In this document: in pieces, positions 17,363 to 25,842 of the stretch | Position numbering within the stretch: position 1 is the first letter of the stretch | How the letters are laid out: every line of letters begins with the position of its first letter | From: Bdellovibrionales bacterium | Lineage (GTDB): Bacteria > Bdellovibrionota > Bdellovibrionia > Bdellovibrionales > UBA1609 | DNA: 64,000 nt | NCBI GenBank assembly: GCA_019637855.1 | Contig: JAHBUX010000003.1 | Location: forward strand, 1 to 64,000 | Reading direction: 5' to 3' | The notes under the pieces: generated by a model | Told to the model about the DNA's origin: nothing | Seen by the model: only the letters and a program-made list of their open reading frames with translations | Databases searched by the model: none | Translations under genes and position numbers: made by a program

Positions 17363-18265
17363 ATGTTTGTGGACTCATATGCCCTAATCTCACAGCGAGA
17401 CGGCGATGTGGGGGACTCCCTGCAGCGCGAGGGCATGTATGCGTTCGGCAAATGGATGCGCTATAACCGAGAGACCAACAGCATTGTTGTCGTCGAAATT
17501 CCCGAGCGTCGCGACTCTAAGAAAATCATAGCTAAGTTTGAAGTCGAACCTGGTGTCTATGTACGCCACCCGGACCCAACCCGCTGGTCATCGGAGCCAG
17601 CCACAACCTCGCGCGATCAACTGCTTCCCGTCATTGCCTACTGTGGGGCTTACCAAGACTATGAACGTCTCGGCCGACTGTTTGTGGCCGTAGCCAAACG
17701 CGGCTTCTTTGCGCAGAACCTGTTCAAAATCGCCGATCCGGAGCTAAAGCCCAAGATTCCCGACACCATGATAGGTACACTTGGTTTGTTTATTCGCGCT
17801 GGTGGTTGGTACACAGCCCCTCTTTACCCGCTTTTGCTCGTAACTGACACAGGCGACTTGATCTCCACTCTTCTTAATCTCATCCCAGTACACTGGGAAG
17901 AGAGCAATTTGCGTCTGCGTTGGAAAGAACCACGCGACGTCGACGACAACAACACTGTGATTTCACAGCTCATGGCCGTGGCCTTTAAACCCACGCCGAT
18001 CTCTTGGTTAAATCGGCAGATCTACGCTTGGACGCGCTCACCTAACAACGGCAATTTGATTTTAGGCGAACGCAACCCGGTCATGGGCGCTTTGGTTTGG
18101 TATCACCGCACAGAGGCCGGCGGCAATCCAGAGATGGCCGAGTTGTATCGGCCGCTGGTCGAAGAGTACTTTTCGCCGCGCGAACGCTACGACGAGGCAG
18201 TTTTTCATATCGCGCATAGAATTGTGCGAATGACGCGAGTGCCTTATCTCACCACGTCTTTGTAA
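17363..18265 (+). CDS. Conserved-looking cytoplasmic protein, unknown
   Basis: 301 residues, no signal peptide, mixed alpha/beta composition with many aromatics and Arg. I recognise no family. The ATG at 17363 is chosen over a longer frame (17291) because AGAGGG precedes it and the extension is Ser/Arg/Met-rich filler. Its last 17 bp overlap the convergent GH144-like gene. The 235-bp gap upstream (17128-17362) is AT-rich in part and probably holds its promoter, though no clean hexamer pair was found. Confidence 0.6.
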   Translation: MFVDSYALISQRDGDVGDSLQREGMYAFGKWMRYNRETNSIVVVEIPERRDSKKIIAKFEVEPGVYVRHPDPTRWSSEPATTSRDQLLPVIAYCGAYQDYERLGRLFVAVAKRGFFAQNLFKIADPELKPKIPDTMIGTLGLFIRAGGWYTAPLYPLLLVTDTGDLISTLLNLIPVHWEESNLRLRWKEPRDVDDNNTVISQLMAVAFKPTPISWLNRQIYAWTRSPNNGNLILGERNPVMGALVWYHRTEAGGNPEMAELYRPLVEEYFSPRERYDEAVFHIAHRIVRMTRVPYLTTSL

Positions 18266-19577
18266 AATTCGAAGCTGGTTTACGTCCCTTAGGTGGAACC
18301 GTGGCCAATGGACGCACCACTTTCGAGGCTTTCTCTAAAGCGGTCTTGATCTCTGGCACCTGCATAAAATCCCGCCAAATCGAAGTCTGTGGGTTGGTGT
18401 TGGCCAGAGCCATATACTCCGGCCCCAAAGTGATTCCCAAAACCGTTGGCGAAAACCAGTTGTTACCGATATCCACACTGTCGGTAAAACCGTAACGTCC
18501 CCATACCTTGTCGGCGTAAGGGCCAGATCGCCAAGCAATCATATCGAGCATCACCTCAGGCATAAACATCACGGAAGCGGCGGTGCAACCGATGCACACG
18601 ATCCCTTCATAGCGAGAGGCATCGAACACTTTGTAGGTGCCATTAGGCGCTTCACCAGCGCTAAATCCCCAAAAGCCCGCCGCCAGACTGGCATGAGTTG
18701 GCTCACGGCGCATCAGTTCACGATGCCACTGCGACATCAAGATGGAGTTGGAGTGATAGTTTTCATAACCATCGCGAAAGCCGCGGAAGTCGACGAACAA
18801 TTGCGAGTACTGATGCAAGAACAAAGCGCCATTGAAGCCCATCACCTGCTCCCCGTTGGGCAAGCTGCGCAATGAGCGATCAAAGGCCAGCCAGGTGTCA
18901 ACCGGAAGCGGACGACTGGGATGCCCAAGCCCTAAAAGCAAGAGCAACATCTGCTCGGCGTACATATCCCACTGATCGGTGCGATAGCCGGTGCCGTCGT
19001 TCCAATAGGCCATACTCAAAGTTTTCTTCTTCGGCTTCTTGCCGCCGTCAGTGAGCATGTCGTGAAAGTCCAAGTCATTATACAACTGATAGGCCAGGCT
19101 CTTGACCTCTTTGTCGCCCAGCACCTGAGCGGCGTAAAGAGCTCCTCCCATAAACAGAGCCGTATCAATGGTCGAGTATTCAGAGCGATAGCGCTGTTCA
19201 CCGGTCTCCCAATCGACAAAGTGAAACATCCAACCTTTGTAGCGACCGACATGATCGCGAGTGAAACGCAAAGTCTTAATGGCGTATTCGCGCGCATATT
19301 CCTTCGTCACCAGGCCGCGGATAGAGGCATTGGCGATCACAGCCAAACCAAATCCGGTGGCGGCGATGGACGACACGCGATTGGAATCTGGCGTGCTTTT
19401 AAAATTCTCGGCCTTATCACGCACCATACCGGTCTTGGGATGGGCATGGTCCAAGAAGTACTGCAGAGTGCGCTCTTCTAAATCGGCTTTCAACTCTTGC
19501 GGGGCAGGCACATCCTCACCTCCGCCCAGAGTTTTACAGCCCGTCAAAAAAAATAAAACGACGACCCAATAACGCAC
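18249..19577 (-). CDS. Lipoprotein glucoamylase-like (GH144-type) hydrolase
   Basis: About 442 residues: a lipoprotein signal with a good lipobox (FLTGC) followed by a glycoamylase-like domain. Typical elements are RTLQYFLDHAHPKTGMVRD, SSIAATGFGLAVI, then W-M-F-H-F-V, the S-T-I-D-T-A acidic loop and G-I-T-L-G-P-E-Y near the end. This family includes GH144 endo-beta-1,2-glucanases that degrade periplasmic osmoregulated glucans. The GTG at 19577 is chosen: AGGAG lies 7 nt upstream and it leads straight into the signal peptide, whereas frame positions up to 19631 overlap the previous gene. It is co-transcribed with the L,D-transpeptidase (10-bp gap). Confidence 0.82.
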   Translation of the reverse strand: MRYWVVVLFFLTGCKTLGGGEDVPAPQELKADLEERTLQYFLDHAHPKTGMVRDKAENFKSTPDSNRVSSIAATGFGLAVIANASIRGLVTKEYAREYAIKTLRFTRDHVGRYKGWMFHFVDWETGEQRYRSEYSTIDTALFMGGALYAAQVLGDKEVKSLAYQLYNDLDFHDMLTDGGKKPKKKTLSMAYWNDGTGYRTDQWDMYAEQMLLLLLGLGHPSRPLPVDTWLAFDRSLRSLPNGEQVMGFNGALFLHQYSQLFVDFRGFRDGYENYHSNSILMSQWHRELMRREPTHASLAAGFWGFSAGEAPNGTYKVFDASRYEGIVCIGCTAASVMFMPEVMLDMIAWRSGPYADKVWGRYGFTDSVDIGNNWFSPTVLGITLGPEYMALANTNPQTSIWRDFMQVPEIKTALEKASKVVRPLATVPPKGRKPASNFTKTW

Positions 19578-19587
19578 GCTTCGACTC

Positions 19588-20334
19588 CTAGATGGATGAC
19601 CGGCCGGCATAAATGATGCTGCCCTTGGCAAGACGGTTCACGACAGCCTCACGGTTTTCGGGCGAGACCACGATGCAGCCTTCACTGCGCCCTTGTTTGA
19701 TGGCTTTCTCTTGCACATAAGCAGCGCTGTGAATCACGATGGCGCGCGAGCGCGCATTGCTATTGGTTGAAGACAGACCGTCCAGACGCAACGACAACCC
19801 GTGTTTGCCACTGTAGGTTTCCGCCGTTCGGTAGAAACCTACGGAGGACTTTTTCGAACCAGGAACATTGCCGAACGAAGTGGCAATGCCGTCATGATCC
19901 GGGTCCGATCCGTTGCCGTGGGAAGTATGCAACTTGGTCACGACCCCGGTTTTCATATTGATCAAGAACAGGCGGAAGTTTGCCGAGTGTGGCGCAAAGT
20001 CCACCACGGTCAACACGGCCTGATTTTTAATGCGCAATTTGTTGGTGTCGAAATAGGTGACCGCTTTTGTCAGCAGAGCATCGGGAACTTCATTTTTGGG
20101 ATCGAGATGATTGTAGTTCGCTAGGACTTGCGCCTCTTCGCTGGCGCTGAGTTCAGGCTCTACAAAAGACTCCAGCTCGGCTTTCTCTTGCGGAGTAAGT
20201 TCAGGAATAGGAACGGTTTCGCCCTCTTCCCCCAGTTCCTCTTGCAAACTACTGGCACCACACCCGGCGATCGTAAAGACAAAGGCTGCGGCCAGGCACA
20301 AACGGGCGGCGCTCGTCCATGAGACGCTCTCCAT
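19588..20334 (-). CDS. L,D-transpeptidase catalytic-domain lipoprotein (YkuD_2)
   Basis: 248 residues with a lipoprotein signal (TIAGC). The C-terminal ~150 residues are a murein L,D-transpeptidase catalytic domain of the YkuD_2 type: a Gly-rich HTSHGNGSDPDHDG loop, IVIHSAAYV with the catalytic His, and GRSEGCIVV with the nucleophile Cys. Such enzymes make 3-3 cross-links or attach/exchange groups on peptidoglycan; some act as carboxypeptidases. An acidic linker (~30-65) separates the anchor from the domain. It precedes the GH144-like glucanase gene by 10 bp. Confidence 0.88.
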   Translation of the reverse strand: MESVSWTSAARLCLAAAFVFTIAGCGASSLQEELGEEGETVPIPELTPQEKAELESFVEPELSASEEAQVLANYNHLDPKNEVPDALLTKAVTYFDTNKLRIKNQAVLTVVDFAPHSANFRLFLINMKTGVVTKLHTSHGNGSDPDHDGIATSFGNVPGSKKSSVGFYRTAETYSGKHGLSLRLDGLSSTNSNARSRAIVIHSAAYVQEKAIKQGRSEGCIVVSPENREAVVNRLAKGSIIYAGRSSI

Positions 20335-20436
20335 GCTGCTCCTCCTGAGTAGAATGTCTTAGATATTCAGGATGCCGTGGAGAGATCTGAAATGCCGAGC
20401 CCAGGAAAGGCCCGGCCAGTCGAGTCCGGTATTGGT

Positions 20437-20973
20437 TTACATGCCGTAGTAAGCTTCGGCGTTGACACCTTTGTGGCACCAGCCGTTGTTATAACCGTAG
20501 CAGGCGCCGCAAGTGTACTGAGGCATACAGCCGCTGTAGGTTTCAACCGCGCCCGCACCGCAACGTCCAGAACAAATGTCGCCTTGACCTCCGGTCGGGG
20601 GATAGCTCGGCTGTTGGCCAGGGAACGGCCACTGTGTTTGTCCGCCAGTGACCTGCACGCACTGATTGTTGTACCAAACAGCATTAGTACCACACTGAAG
20701 TAAACAACCGTACTGTGACATCAGTTTACCAGTTCCGCACTGAGTGGCGGTGCCTTGTCCAAGTTGAGCGGCCGATATACATTGATTGTTGTAAAACACC
20801 ATTCCGGTTCCGCAGCTGGGTAAGCAGCCGACGCCTGTCCACAACTGACCGGCCGCACAGCTGCCCGCAGGTGTAGAGCTATTTTGGTTGCTATCACCGC
20901 TCTTCGAGCAGTTGATCAAAGCCATGGCCACAAAGACCAATCCCAAAACTTTCAGCAAAAATTTGCCGTTCAT
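20437..20973 (-). CDS. Cys-rich repeat lipoprotein
   Basis: 178 residues with a lipobox (ALINC) and a mature part carrying at least 14 cysteines. Two to three repeats share G-C-L-x-x-C-G-T-x-x-V/M-x-Y-N-N-Q-C (near 49-66 and 89-106), and a diverged Gly/Tyr/Cys-rich end follows a Pro-rich stretch. An extracytoplasmic disulphide-stabilised surface protein is likely. No named family is recognised. It is encoded alone between the L,D-transpeptidase and the Gly/Met-rich protein genes. Confidence 0.65.
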   Translation of the reverse strand: MNGKFLLKVLGLVFVAMALINCSKSGDSNQNSSTPAGSCAAGQLWTGVGCLPSCGTGMVFYNNQCISAAQLGQGTATQCGTGKLMSQYGCLLQCGTNAVWYNNQCVQVTGGQTQWPFPGQQPSYPPTGGQGDICSGRCGAGAVETYSGCMPQYTCGACYGYNNGWCHKGVNAEAYYGM

Positions 20974-21051
20974 ATGAATTCTCCCGTTAGCTAACAGGAG
21001 TACAATCGCTATGCCCGCAAAAACTGGTGGCGAGGCCTTAAAAATGAAATA

Positions 21052-21071
21052 GGCCTCGTTTTAACGAGGCC
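21052..21071 (-). terminator. Hairpin downstream of the Gly/Met-rich gene
   Basis: A perfect 7-bp GC stem (GGCCTCG/CGAGGCC) with a 6-nt AT loop, followed on the minus strand by TATTTCATTTTT. It lies 40 nt after the stop of the minus-strand gene ending at 21112 and fits an intrinsic terminator. Confidence 0.65.
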
Positions 21072-21111
21072 CATTCGAAAAGCCGTTTTTTGTAAACGCC
21101 TGTCAGAGAAC

Positions 21112-22431
21112 TTAGCGACCCAAGATTATATTGGGCACGCCCATATTGCTGCCGCCGTAAAGCGCGGGATTCACGCCCATCGCAGTTCCGTTATAGATAT
21201 TCCCCTGCTGCATGGGATAGCCGCCGTAGCTGGGGCCCGGGAAGGGAAGAACAGCAGGGGCCGCGCCGTAGCCATAGCCTCCGCCATAACCATAACCACC
21301 ACCGTATCCATAAGTTCCACCATAGCCACCGTTATTACCCACCGTCCAACCGGGCATATAGCCGCCGGTCATCCAGGGCGCTTGCTGAACTGGTGCCATC
21401 CACGGAGGTTGGTTGCCACCAGGGAACGGCATGGGCATGCCAGGCATCATTCCGCCAGGCATCCCGGGCATCATCCCCGGCATACCAGGCATCATTCCGC
21501 CGGGCATTCCGGGCATCATCCCCATACCGCCCGGCGCAGGATAAGCGCCAGGCAACTGCATGGGGCGAGGAGGCATCGGTCTCCACCAGGGATAACCTTG
21601 GCCGCCCGGTCCCCAACCTTGGCCCCAAGGACCTTGGTTGTTGTTATTGTTGTTCATGTATTTGCCGAGGAACAAACCGCCAATCAAGCCGATCCCGCCG
21701 CCAATCAAGGCGCTACCCCAGTTGAATTCGCTGGAAGCGGGACGCGCAAACGTCTCCACCACAGCCTGCTGGTGAGGAGCGAGCGGAGCCGCCGGCTGCG
21801 TGCCCATACAAGAACCGTCTAAGCAAGCAGCACCCGCCGCGGTTTCGTTGGGCTTGAAATCCTTATCTCCGGCGCCTTCATCATATTTGTCACTCGTGCG
21901 AACCGCCTTACGCGCGCGCGGCGGTGCCGCCGCTACAGGGCCACCCACTTCAACAGCCGATGCCGGAACTACGGGAGGCGGCAATGCGCCCACCGACTGT
22001 GCAGCCACAGTTTTCTTCGGCTTCTTACCGGTGTTAATCGCATCGTTGTCGATCATCGCCTGCACTTGCTTTAAAAACTCAGGATCGTCGGCTTTCTTTC
22101 CCGCGTTGAGATGATCGGCGATAAAGTTGCGGATGTTGGTGTTTGTGCTCCAACCCTTGGTAGCGACCTTGTTGCCCTTGAGAGCGGCCGGCAGCGCCGG
22201 CACAGTGGTGACACTCGCGGGTTTAGTTGCCGTGGACTTCGGGACGGACGGCGCCGTGGGAAGAGGTGTGGGCTTCGCGGCGGCCGCAGGGGCGGGAGCC
22301 GGAGGGGCCTTCGCTGCTGGTTTACAATCAGCGCCATCCAAACAGGTCTTCGCATCGACGACAGGCGGATCAATCGCGTAAGCAGGCGTCGCAAGACAGA
22401 TAGATATAATAGAAACCACGAACTTTCTCAT
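21112..22431 (-). CDS. Exported Pro/Ala- and Gly/Met-rich protein with glycine-zipper segment
   Basis: 439 residues: signal peptide (to ~20), a Pro/Ala-rich region (~38-85), a small ordered block (~90-130), a glycine-zipper-like hydrophobic segment ALIGGGIGLIGGLFLG (~241-256), an Asn run, a block of P-G-M-P-G-G-M-M repeats (~300-340) and Y-G-G-G repeats before a short end. Two Cys pairs share the C-L-D-G-x-x-C/C-L-D-G-S-C pattern (~30 and ~203). It looks like a membrane- or surface-associated structural protein. The low-complexity parts make homology unreliable and no function is assigned. Confidence 0.65.
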   Translation of the reverse strand: MRKFVVSIISICLATPAYAIDPPVVDAKTCLDGADCKPAAKAPPAPAPAAAAKPTPLPTAPSVPKSTATKPASVTTVPALPAALKGNKVATKGWSTNTNIRNFIADHLNAGKKADDPEFLKQVQAMIDNDAINTGKKPKKTVAAQSVGALPPPVVPASAVEVGGPVAAAPPRARKAVRTSDKYDEGAGDKDFKPNETAAGAACLDGSCMGTQPAAPLAPHQQAVVETFARPASSEFNWGSALIGGGIGLIGGLFLGKYMNNNNNNQGPWGQGWGPGGQGYPWWRPMPPRPMQLPGAYPAPGGMGMMPGMPGGMMPGMPGMMPGMPGGMMPGMPMPFPGGNQPPWMAPVQQAPWMTGGYMPGWTVGNNGGYGGTYGYGGGYGYGGGYGYGAAPAVLPFPGPSYGGYPMQQGNIYNGTAMGVNPALYGGSNMGVPNIILGR

Positions 22432-22493
22432 GGTAGAGCTCCTGATGCGTATGATCTCTATTATCGGTCGATCCTATATATTCCCAAACGGCA

Positions 22494-22516
22494 ACGAGCG
22501 TCATTACGACGCTCGT
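22494..22516. terminator. Hairpin between STAS and Gly/Met-rich genes
   Basis: A 9-bp perfect stem (ACGAGCGTC/GACGCTCGT) with a 5-nt loop, 41 nt downstream of the minus-strand STAS gene stop. The minus side lacks a U-rich tail, so termination may be weak; it could instead be an mRNA-end or processing structure. Confidence 0.4.
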
Positions 22517-22556
22517 CTCATTTTGAAACACTATTCTGGTCGAAGGTAGAGGTCGA

Positions 22557-22958
22557 CTAGGCCGCTTTTTTCTCTTCCGTCATAGCTTGCGCCGCCAAAC
22601 GAGCGACATGCAGCAAAGCTTCCCTCAAATCATTGGCCAATTCCTGCTTACGGATCACTCCTTTTTTATAGAGCTTCTCCAGCAGTTCGCCCGACAGACC
22701 GCTTAAGCGTAGCTGTAGGTTACGCGTACGAGCCGCGGCCTGGATTTGCGCCAATATCGGAACGGCATCCATTCCAATCTCGCTGACCTCGCCAAAATGA
22801 AGTACCAGAGCCCTGAGATCAGGATGCTCCAAGATTTCATTTTTGCATTTCTCCAGCTGGTCTGCGACGGAGTCGGCCAGGTTGCCGACAAAAGACACGA
22901 CAAGAAAGAAATCCTTGCGCGCTACAAAGTACTTAAAGTTTTTCTCTGACTGAGACAT
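22557..22958 (-). CDS. STAS-domain protein (anti-sigma antagonist-like)
   Basis: About 133 residues dominated by a STAS fold: a central LRALVLHFGEVSEIGMDAVPILAQI block resembles the V-L-D-L-S-x-V-x-x-I-D-S-S-G loop of anti-sigma factor antagonists, but the phosphorylatable Ser is replaced (I-G-M-D). It may therefore be a constitutive or non-phosphorylated variant. A helical C-terminal extension with charged residues follows. The ATG at 22958 has AAAGGA 8 nt upstream. No kinase or sigma-factor partner gene lies nearby, so the regulatory circuit is unknown. Confidence 0.75.
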   Translation of the reverse strand: MSQSEKNFKYFVARKDFFLVVSFVGNLADSVADQLEKCKNEILEHPDLRALVLHFGEVSEIGMDAVPILAQIQAAARTRNLQLRLSGLSGELLEKLYKKGVIRKQELANDLREALLHVARLAAQAMTEEKKAA

Positions 22959-23171
22959 TCTCAATCCTTTCCACAAACGTTCAACATTCACAGTTTACAG
23001 CTGTCGGCGCGAAGATCCGAACTTTTCCTGTTCGGGTTTCACAATCGTACACGGCGCTGAGGCACCCGATTGATTTGAGCTGAAGCTCCTTCTCCAAGTG
23101 ACACGCTTCAAAAAGAAGCAGCGCGCTTAATTCTTGCCGGCCCCAAACAAAGCCGCTAAAACTCACCCATC

Positions 23172-24278
23172 ATGACCCACATTCTTATCTCGTTTTTAAG
23201 CGCTGTCTTAGCCGTAGCCCAGCCCTCTGAACCCTGTCCCACCCGCGTGCGCGCCGTGTTTGACGTGGGCTCAGGCAGCACCAAGATGAACGTATCACAG
23301 GTTGAGCTCTGCCCCGACAAAACCCGGGTCGTGCGTGTATTGGATGATCGCAGCAGCATGGACGTGGCTCTCGAAGCGGGCAAAGACAGCAGCGGGCGCA
23401 TCCCTGAAAAAACCATTCAAGCGTTGATCGGCGCTCTGAAGCAGCTGAAGGACAAAGCCATCACTTTGGCTAAAGAACTGCCGAAGGAGACCGGGATCGA
23501 ATTTTCCGCGGCCGCCACCCACGCCCTGCGAACGGCGGCCAACAAAAAACAGGTCACGGACCGTATTGAAACCTTAGGCATTCCCGTTTTGGTTCTGACG
23601 CAAGAACAAGAGGCCATCGCCGGCGTGAGTGGCGTGCAAGGCCTGGGCTGTGCGGGTAAACCTATTCTTGTTTGGGATGTGGGCGGGGGCAGTCAACAAT
23701 GGACCCTCCTCGGTTTGAAACCTGAATTCAGCGGACTCCCGTTAGGTGCTGAGGGCTTTAAAAAGAAACTGATTTCCGAGCTCGGCCTGAAACGTGAACT
23801 CAAATGCGAAGCACGCGGCCTCACCCCCAACCCCATCGGCAAAGCCAGCATCAAGAAGGCGGAAGAGATAGCTAGCAAAGAAGCCAGCGCCCTACCCGCT
23901 CCGCTTAAAGCCGGCGATCATTGCGTGATCGGGATCGGCGGCGTTCACAACAAAGCGATCGCCGCACAGATCGAAAAGCAGTGGAGTCAAATCTCCAAAT
24001 GCGCCTGCACTAAGCCCGGTTGTAAACCACAAGCCGACAGCTACAACCGGAGGCAACTGGAATGCTTGGCCGATCTGCTTGCCGACAAAGATGATTGCGA
24101 TAGCACCATCAAAGGTCCCTATTCCACCACCGCCGTTAGCAACCTGTATCTGGTCGCGGGCTTGATGAAGGCGATGAAGATCGACACCGTTCACACCGAA
24201 AACGTGAATATGGGTCATGGCTTGGTGCTCGACCAAAAGCTGCTTACCTTTCGCAATCATTCGTTAGGCCGCGACTAG
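23172..24278 (+). CDS. Exported Ppx/GppA phosphatase homologue
   Basis: 368 residues with the ASKHA fold of exopolyphosphatase / pppGpp phosphatase: phosphate-1 loop VFDVGSGSTKMNV (~28-40) and phosphate-2 loop WDVGGGSQQW (~166-175), plus an IGIGGVHNK adenosine-region motif (~256). A short N-terminal signal peptide (ILISFLSAVLAVAQ) precedes the domain, and about ten Cys, several in a C-A-C-T-K-P-G-C cluster, suggest disulphides. Canonical Ppx/GppA enzymes are cytosolic, so export is unexpected. It is followed after 3 bp by a membrane-protein gene. Confidence 0.78.
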   Translation: MTHILISFLSAVLAVAQPSEPCPTRVRAVFDVGSGSTKMNVSQVELCPDKTRVVRVLDDRSSMDVALEAGKDSSGRIPEKTIQALIGALKQLKDKAITLAKELPKETGIEFSAAATHALRTAANKKQVTDRIETLGIPVLVLTQEQEAIAGVSGVQGLGCAGKPILVWDVGGGSQQWTLLGLKPEFSGLPLGAEGFKKKLISELGLKRELKCEARGLTPNPIGKASIKKAEEIASKEASALPAPLKAGDHCVIGIGGVHNKAIAAQIEKQWSQISKCACTKPGCKPQADSYNRRQLECLADLLADKDDCDSTIKGPYSTTAVSNLYLVAGLMKAMKIDTVHTENVNMGHGLVLDQKLLTFRNHSLGRD

Positions 24279-24281
24279 AAG

Positions 24282-25727
24282 ATGAGTGTGGTAGCAAAAC
24301 TTCGCACTCTGAGCCAAAACCTCACTCTCAGCACCTTCGCGCTTTGGTTCTTTGCATTTTCTTTCACCATCTTTGCGATTCAAGCGAGCGATGTTTTCAT
24401 GTATCTGGCCTTGGCGCGTGACTTCTTGCTCAAGTGGGACTGGAATTCCACAGACCCTTATCTTTACACCGTTACCGACACACCGCTTGTGTGGGCGCAT
24501 GAGTATTTAAGCTACGCTTTGTTTTACGCCGCCCACGCCCTCGCGGGTCTACCTGGTTTGATCTTTCTAAAGTGCTTGATTCTAGCGTTGATGTTTCGTG
24601 TGGTTCTGCTCTTTGGCCCACGCTCACAAAACCGCTCACTTTTGTGGATGGGCCTGTGGGTGCTCGCTGTCATCGCCGCATCCTTCCGCTTTGTCGAACG
24701 CTCGTCAGCGATATCGGATCTGTTCTGCATTCTCTTGACGAGCTGGCTGCTAGCAAGCTCGCAGGTCTCGCGCGCTTTGCTCTTGCGTTTGACTCTGCTG
24801 TTCTTTTTTTGGATTCAATTTCACCCCGGCTTTCCCTTGGGACTCGCGCTTTTAACCCTGTGGGGTGTTTGGCACTGCTTCTTCACACCCGGATTTCAAC
24901 GCCGCGACTTAGCCTGGTTGTTAATTCCGGTAGGAGCGCTGTTTATCAATCCGCTCGGGGTAAACGGAGTGATCTACCCGTTTCAGTTCGCCTTGAACGA
25001 GGCGCAAGTTTTAAAACTGCATAACTTCGAATGGCTCCCTTCCTACAGCCGCGCCTTTCGGTTTGCGCCGGAGATCTTGGCTTTTTGGGTTTTAGGCCTG
25101 GCGTGCCTCTCGCTCTTTTTGCGTGAACGCGTCTGGCGTCGTCTTCCGGCCTGGTTTGCGCTCTTCGCTTTTGTCGCAGCTGTCACCGGTGTGCGTTTTG
25201 TAGGATGGGCCGCATTCGCCCTTGTGCTCACCGTTAAACCGTGGGCCACACTTAAACATGTGCGCATCGCCTGGCCACTGCAAGCCATTGCGCTTCTTCT
25301 GCTACTGACGATCGCGGGTAAGAATTTACTCTACGGTTACAATAGTTCGTCGGGTCCACGCCATCCGGGCGTGCAACTCGATCCCGTCTTCTTCCCCATC
25401 GGCACCCTGGAGTTTCTGCGCCAGAAGCCCATTGCCGGTCGCCTGTACAACACGCAAGACTTCGGCGCTTACATGATCTGGAAAAACTATCGCCCCGTTT
25501 TTCACCATGGCTTTGTCACCGATATGGAGTTTTACAAAAATGATGTAGTGGGCGTGTTTGAGTCCCAGCAGCGTTTTCTAGAGCTCGCACAAAAGCACGG
25601 TTGGACGATGCTTTTGCTGGAGAAGAAAAACTCCTACGCCTACTTCTGGCAGATCCTCTCGCCATTGCCCGATTGGAAGATCGTGGCCGAAGACGACGGT
25701 TCCTACCTTATCTATCGCATCCCTTAG
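24282..25727 (+). CDS. Polytopic membrane protein, GT-C-like
   Basis: 481 residues with roughly ten transmembrane helices and a C-terminal soluble domain of ~110 residues. The first periplasmic loop holds an Asp (ASDVFMYLALARDFLL) and an A-H-E-Y-L-S-Y block, as in C-type (PMT/ArnT-like) glycosyltransferases that use polyprenyl-phosphate sugars. It is 3 bp behind the exported Ppx/GppA gene, so the two are co-transcribed. The specific donor and acceptor are unknown and a non-enzymatic role is possible. Confidence 0.65.
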   Translation: MSVVAKLRTLSQNLTLSTFALWFFAFSFTIFAIQASDVFMYLALARDFLLKWDWNSTDPYLYTVTDTPLVWAHEYLSYALFYAAHALAGLPGLIFLKCLILALMFRVVLLFGPRSQNRSLLWMGLWVLAVIAASFRFVERSSAISDLFCILLTSWLLASSQVSRALLLRLTLLFFFWIQFHPGFPLGLALLTLWGVWHCFFTPGFQRRDLAWLLIPVGALFINPLGVNGVIYPFQFALNEAQVLKLHNFEWLPSYSRAFRFAPEILAFWVLGLACLSLFLRERVWRRLPAWFALFAFVAAVTGVRFVGWAAFALVLTVKPWATLKHVRIAWPLQAIALLLLLTIAGKNLLYGYNSSSGPRHPGVQLDPVFFPIGTLEFLRQKPIAGRLYNTQDFGAYMIWKNYRPVFHHGFVTDMEFYKNDVVGVFESQQRFLELAQKHGWTMLLLEKKNSYAYFWQILSPLPDWKIVAEDDGSYLIYRIP

Positions 25728-25804
25728 CCATGCTTATGAAAAATATACATAGCTGAAAGCCGAAAAGCGTCGTCTTTTCCATTGCATGCCGACCCTATTC
25801 CGAG

Positions 25805-25823
25805 TATAACGCAGTACGTTATA
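25805..25823. promoter_or_regulatory. Inverted repeat upstream of exported gene (operator candidate)
   Basis: TATAACG (25805-25811) and CGTTATA (25817-25823) form a perfect 7-bp inverted repeat around a 5-nt spacer, only 19 nt before the ATG at 25843. The site overlaps the likely -10/+1 area and could be a regulator binding site; it is not followed by a T-run. Confidence 0.45.
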
Positions 25824-25842
25824 TATCACTTCGGAGTCATGG

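Noticed and set aside
21400-21560. CRISPR-like repeat array
   Set aside because: The repeats are codon-level P-G-M-P-G-G-M-M duplications inside a protein, without regular repeat-spacer structure.
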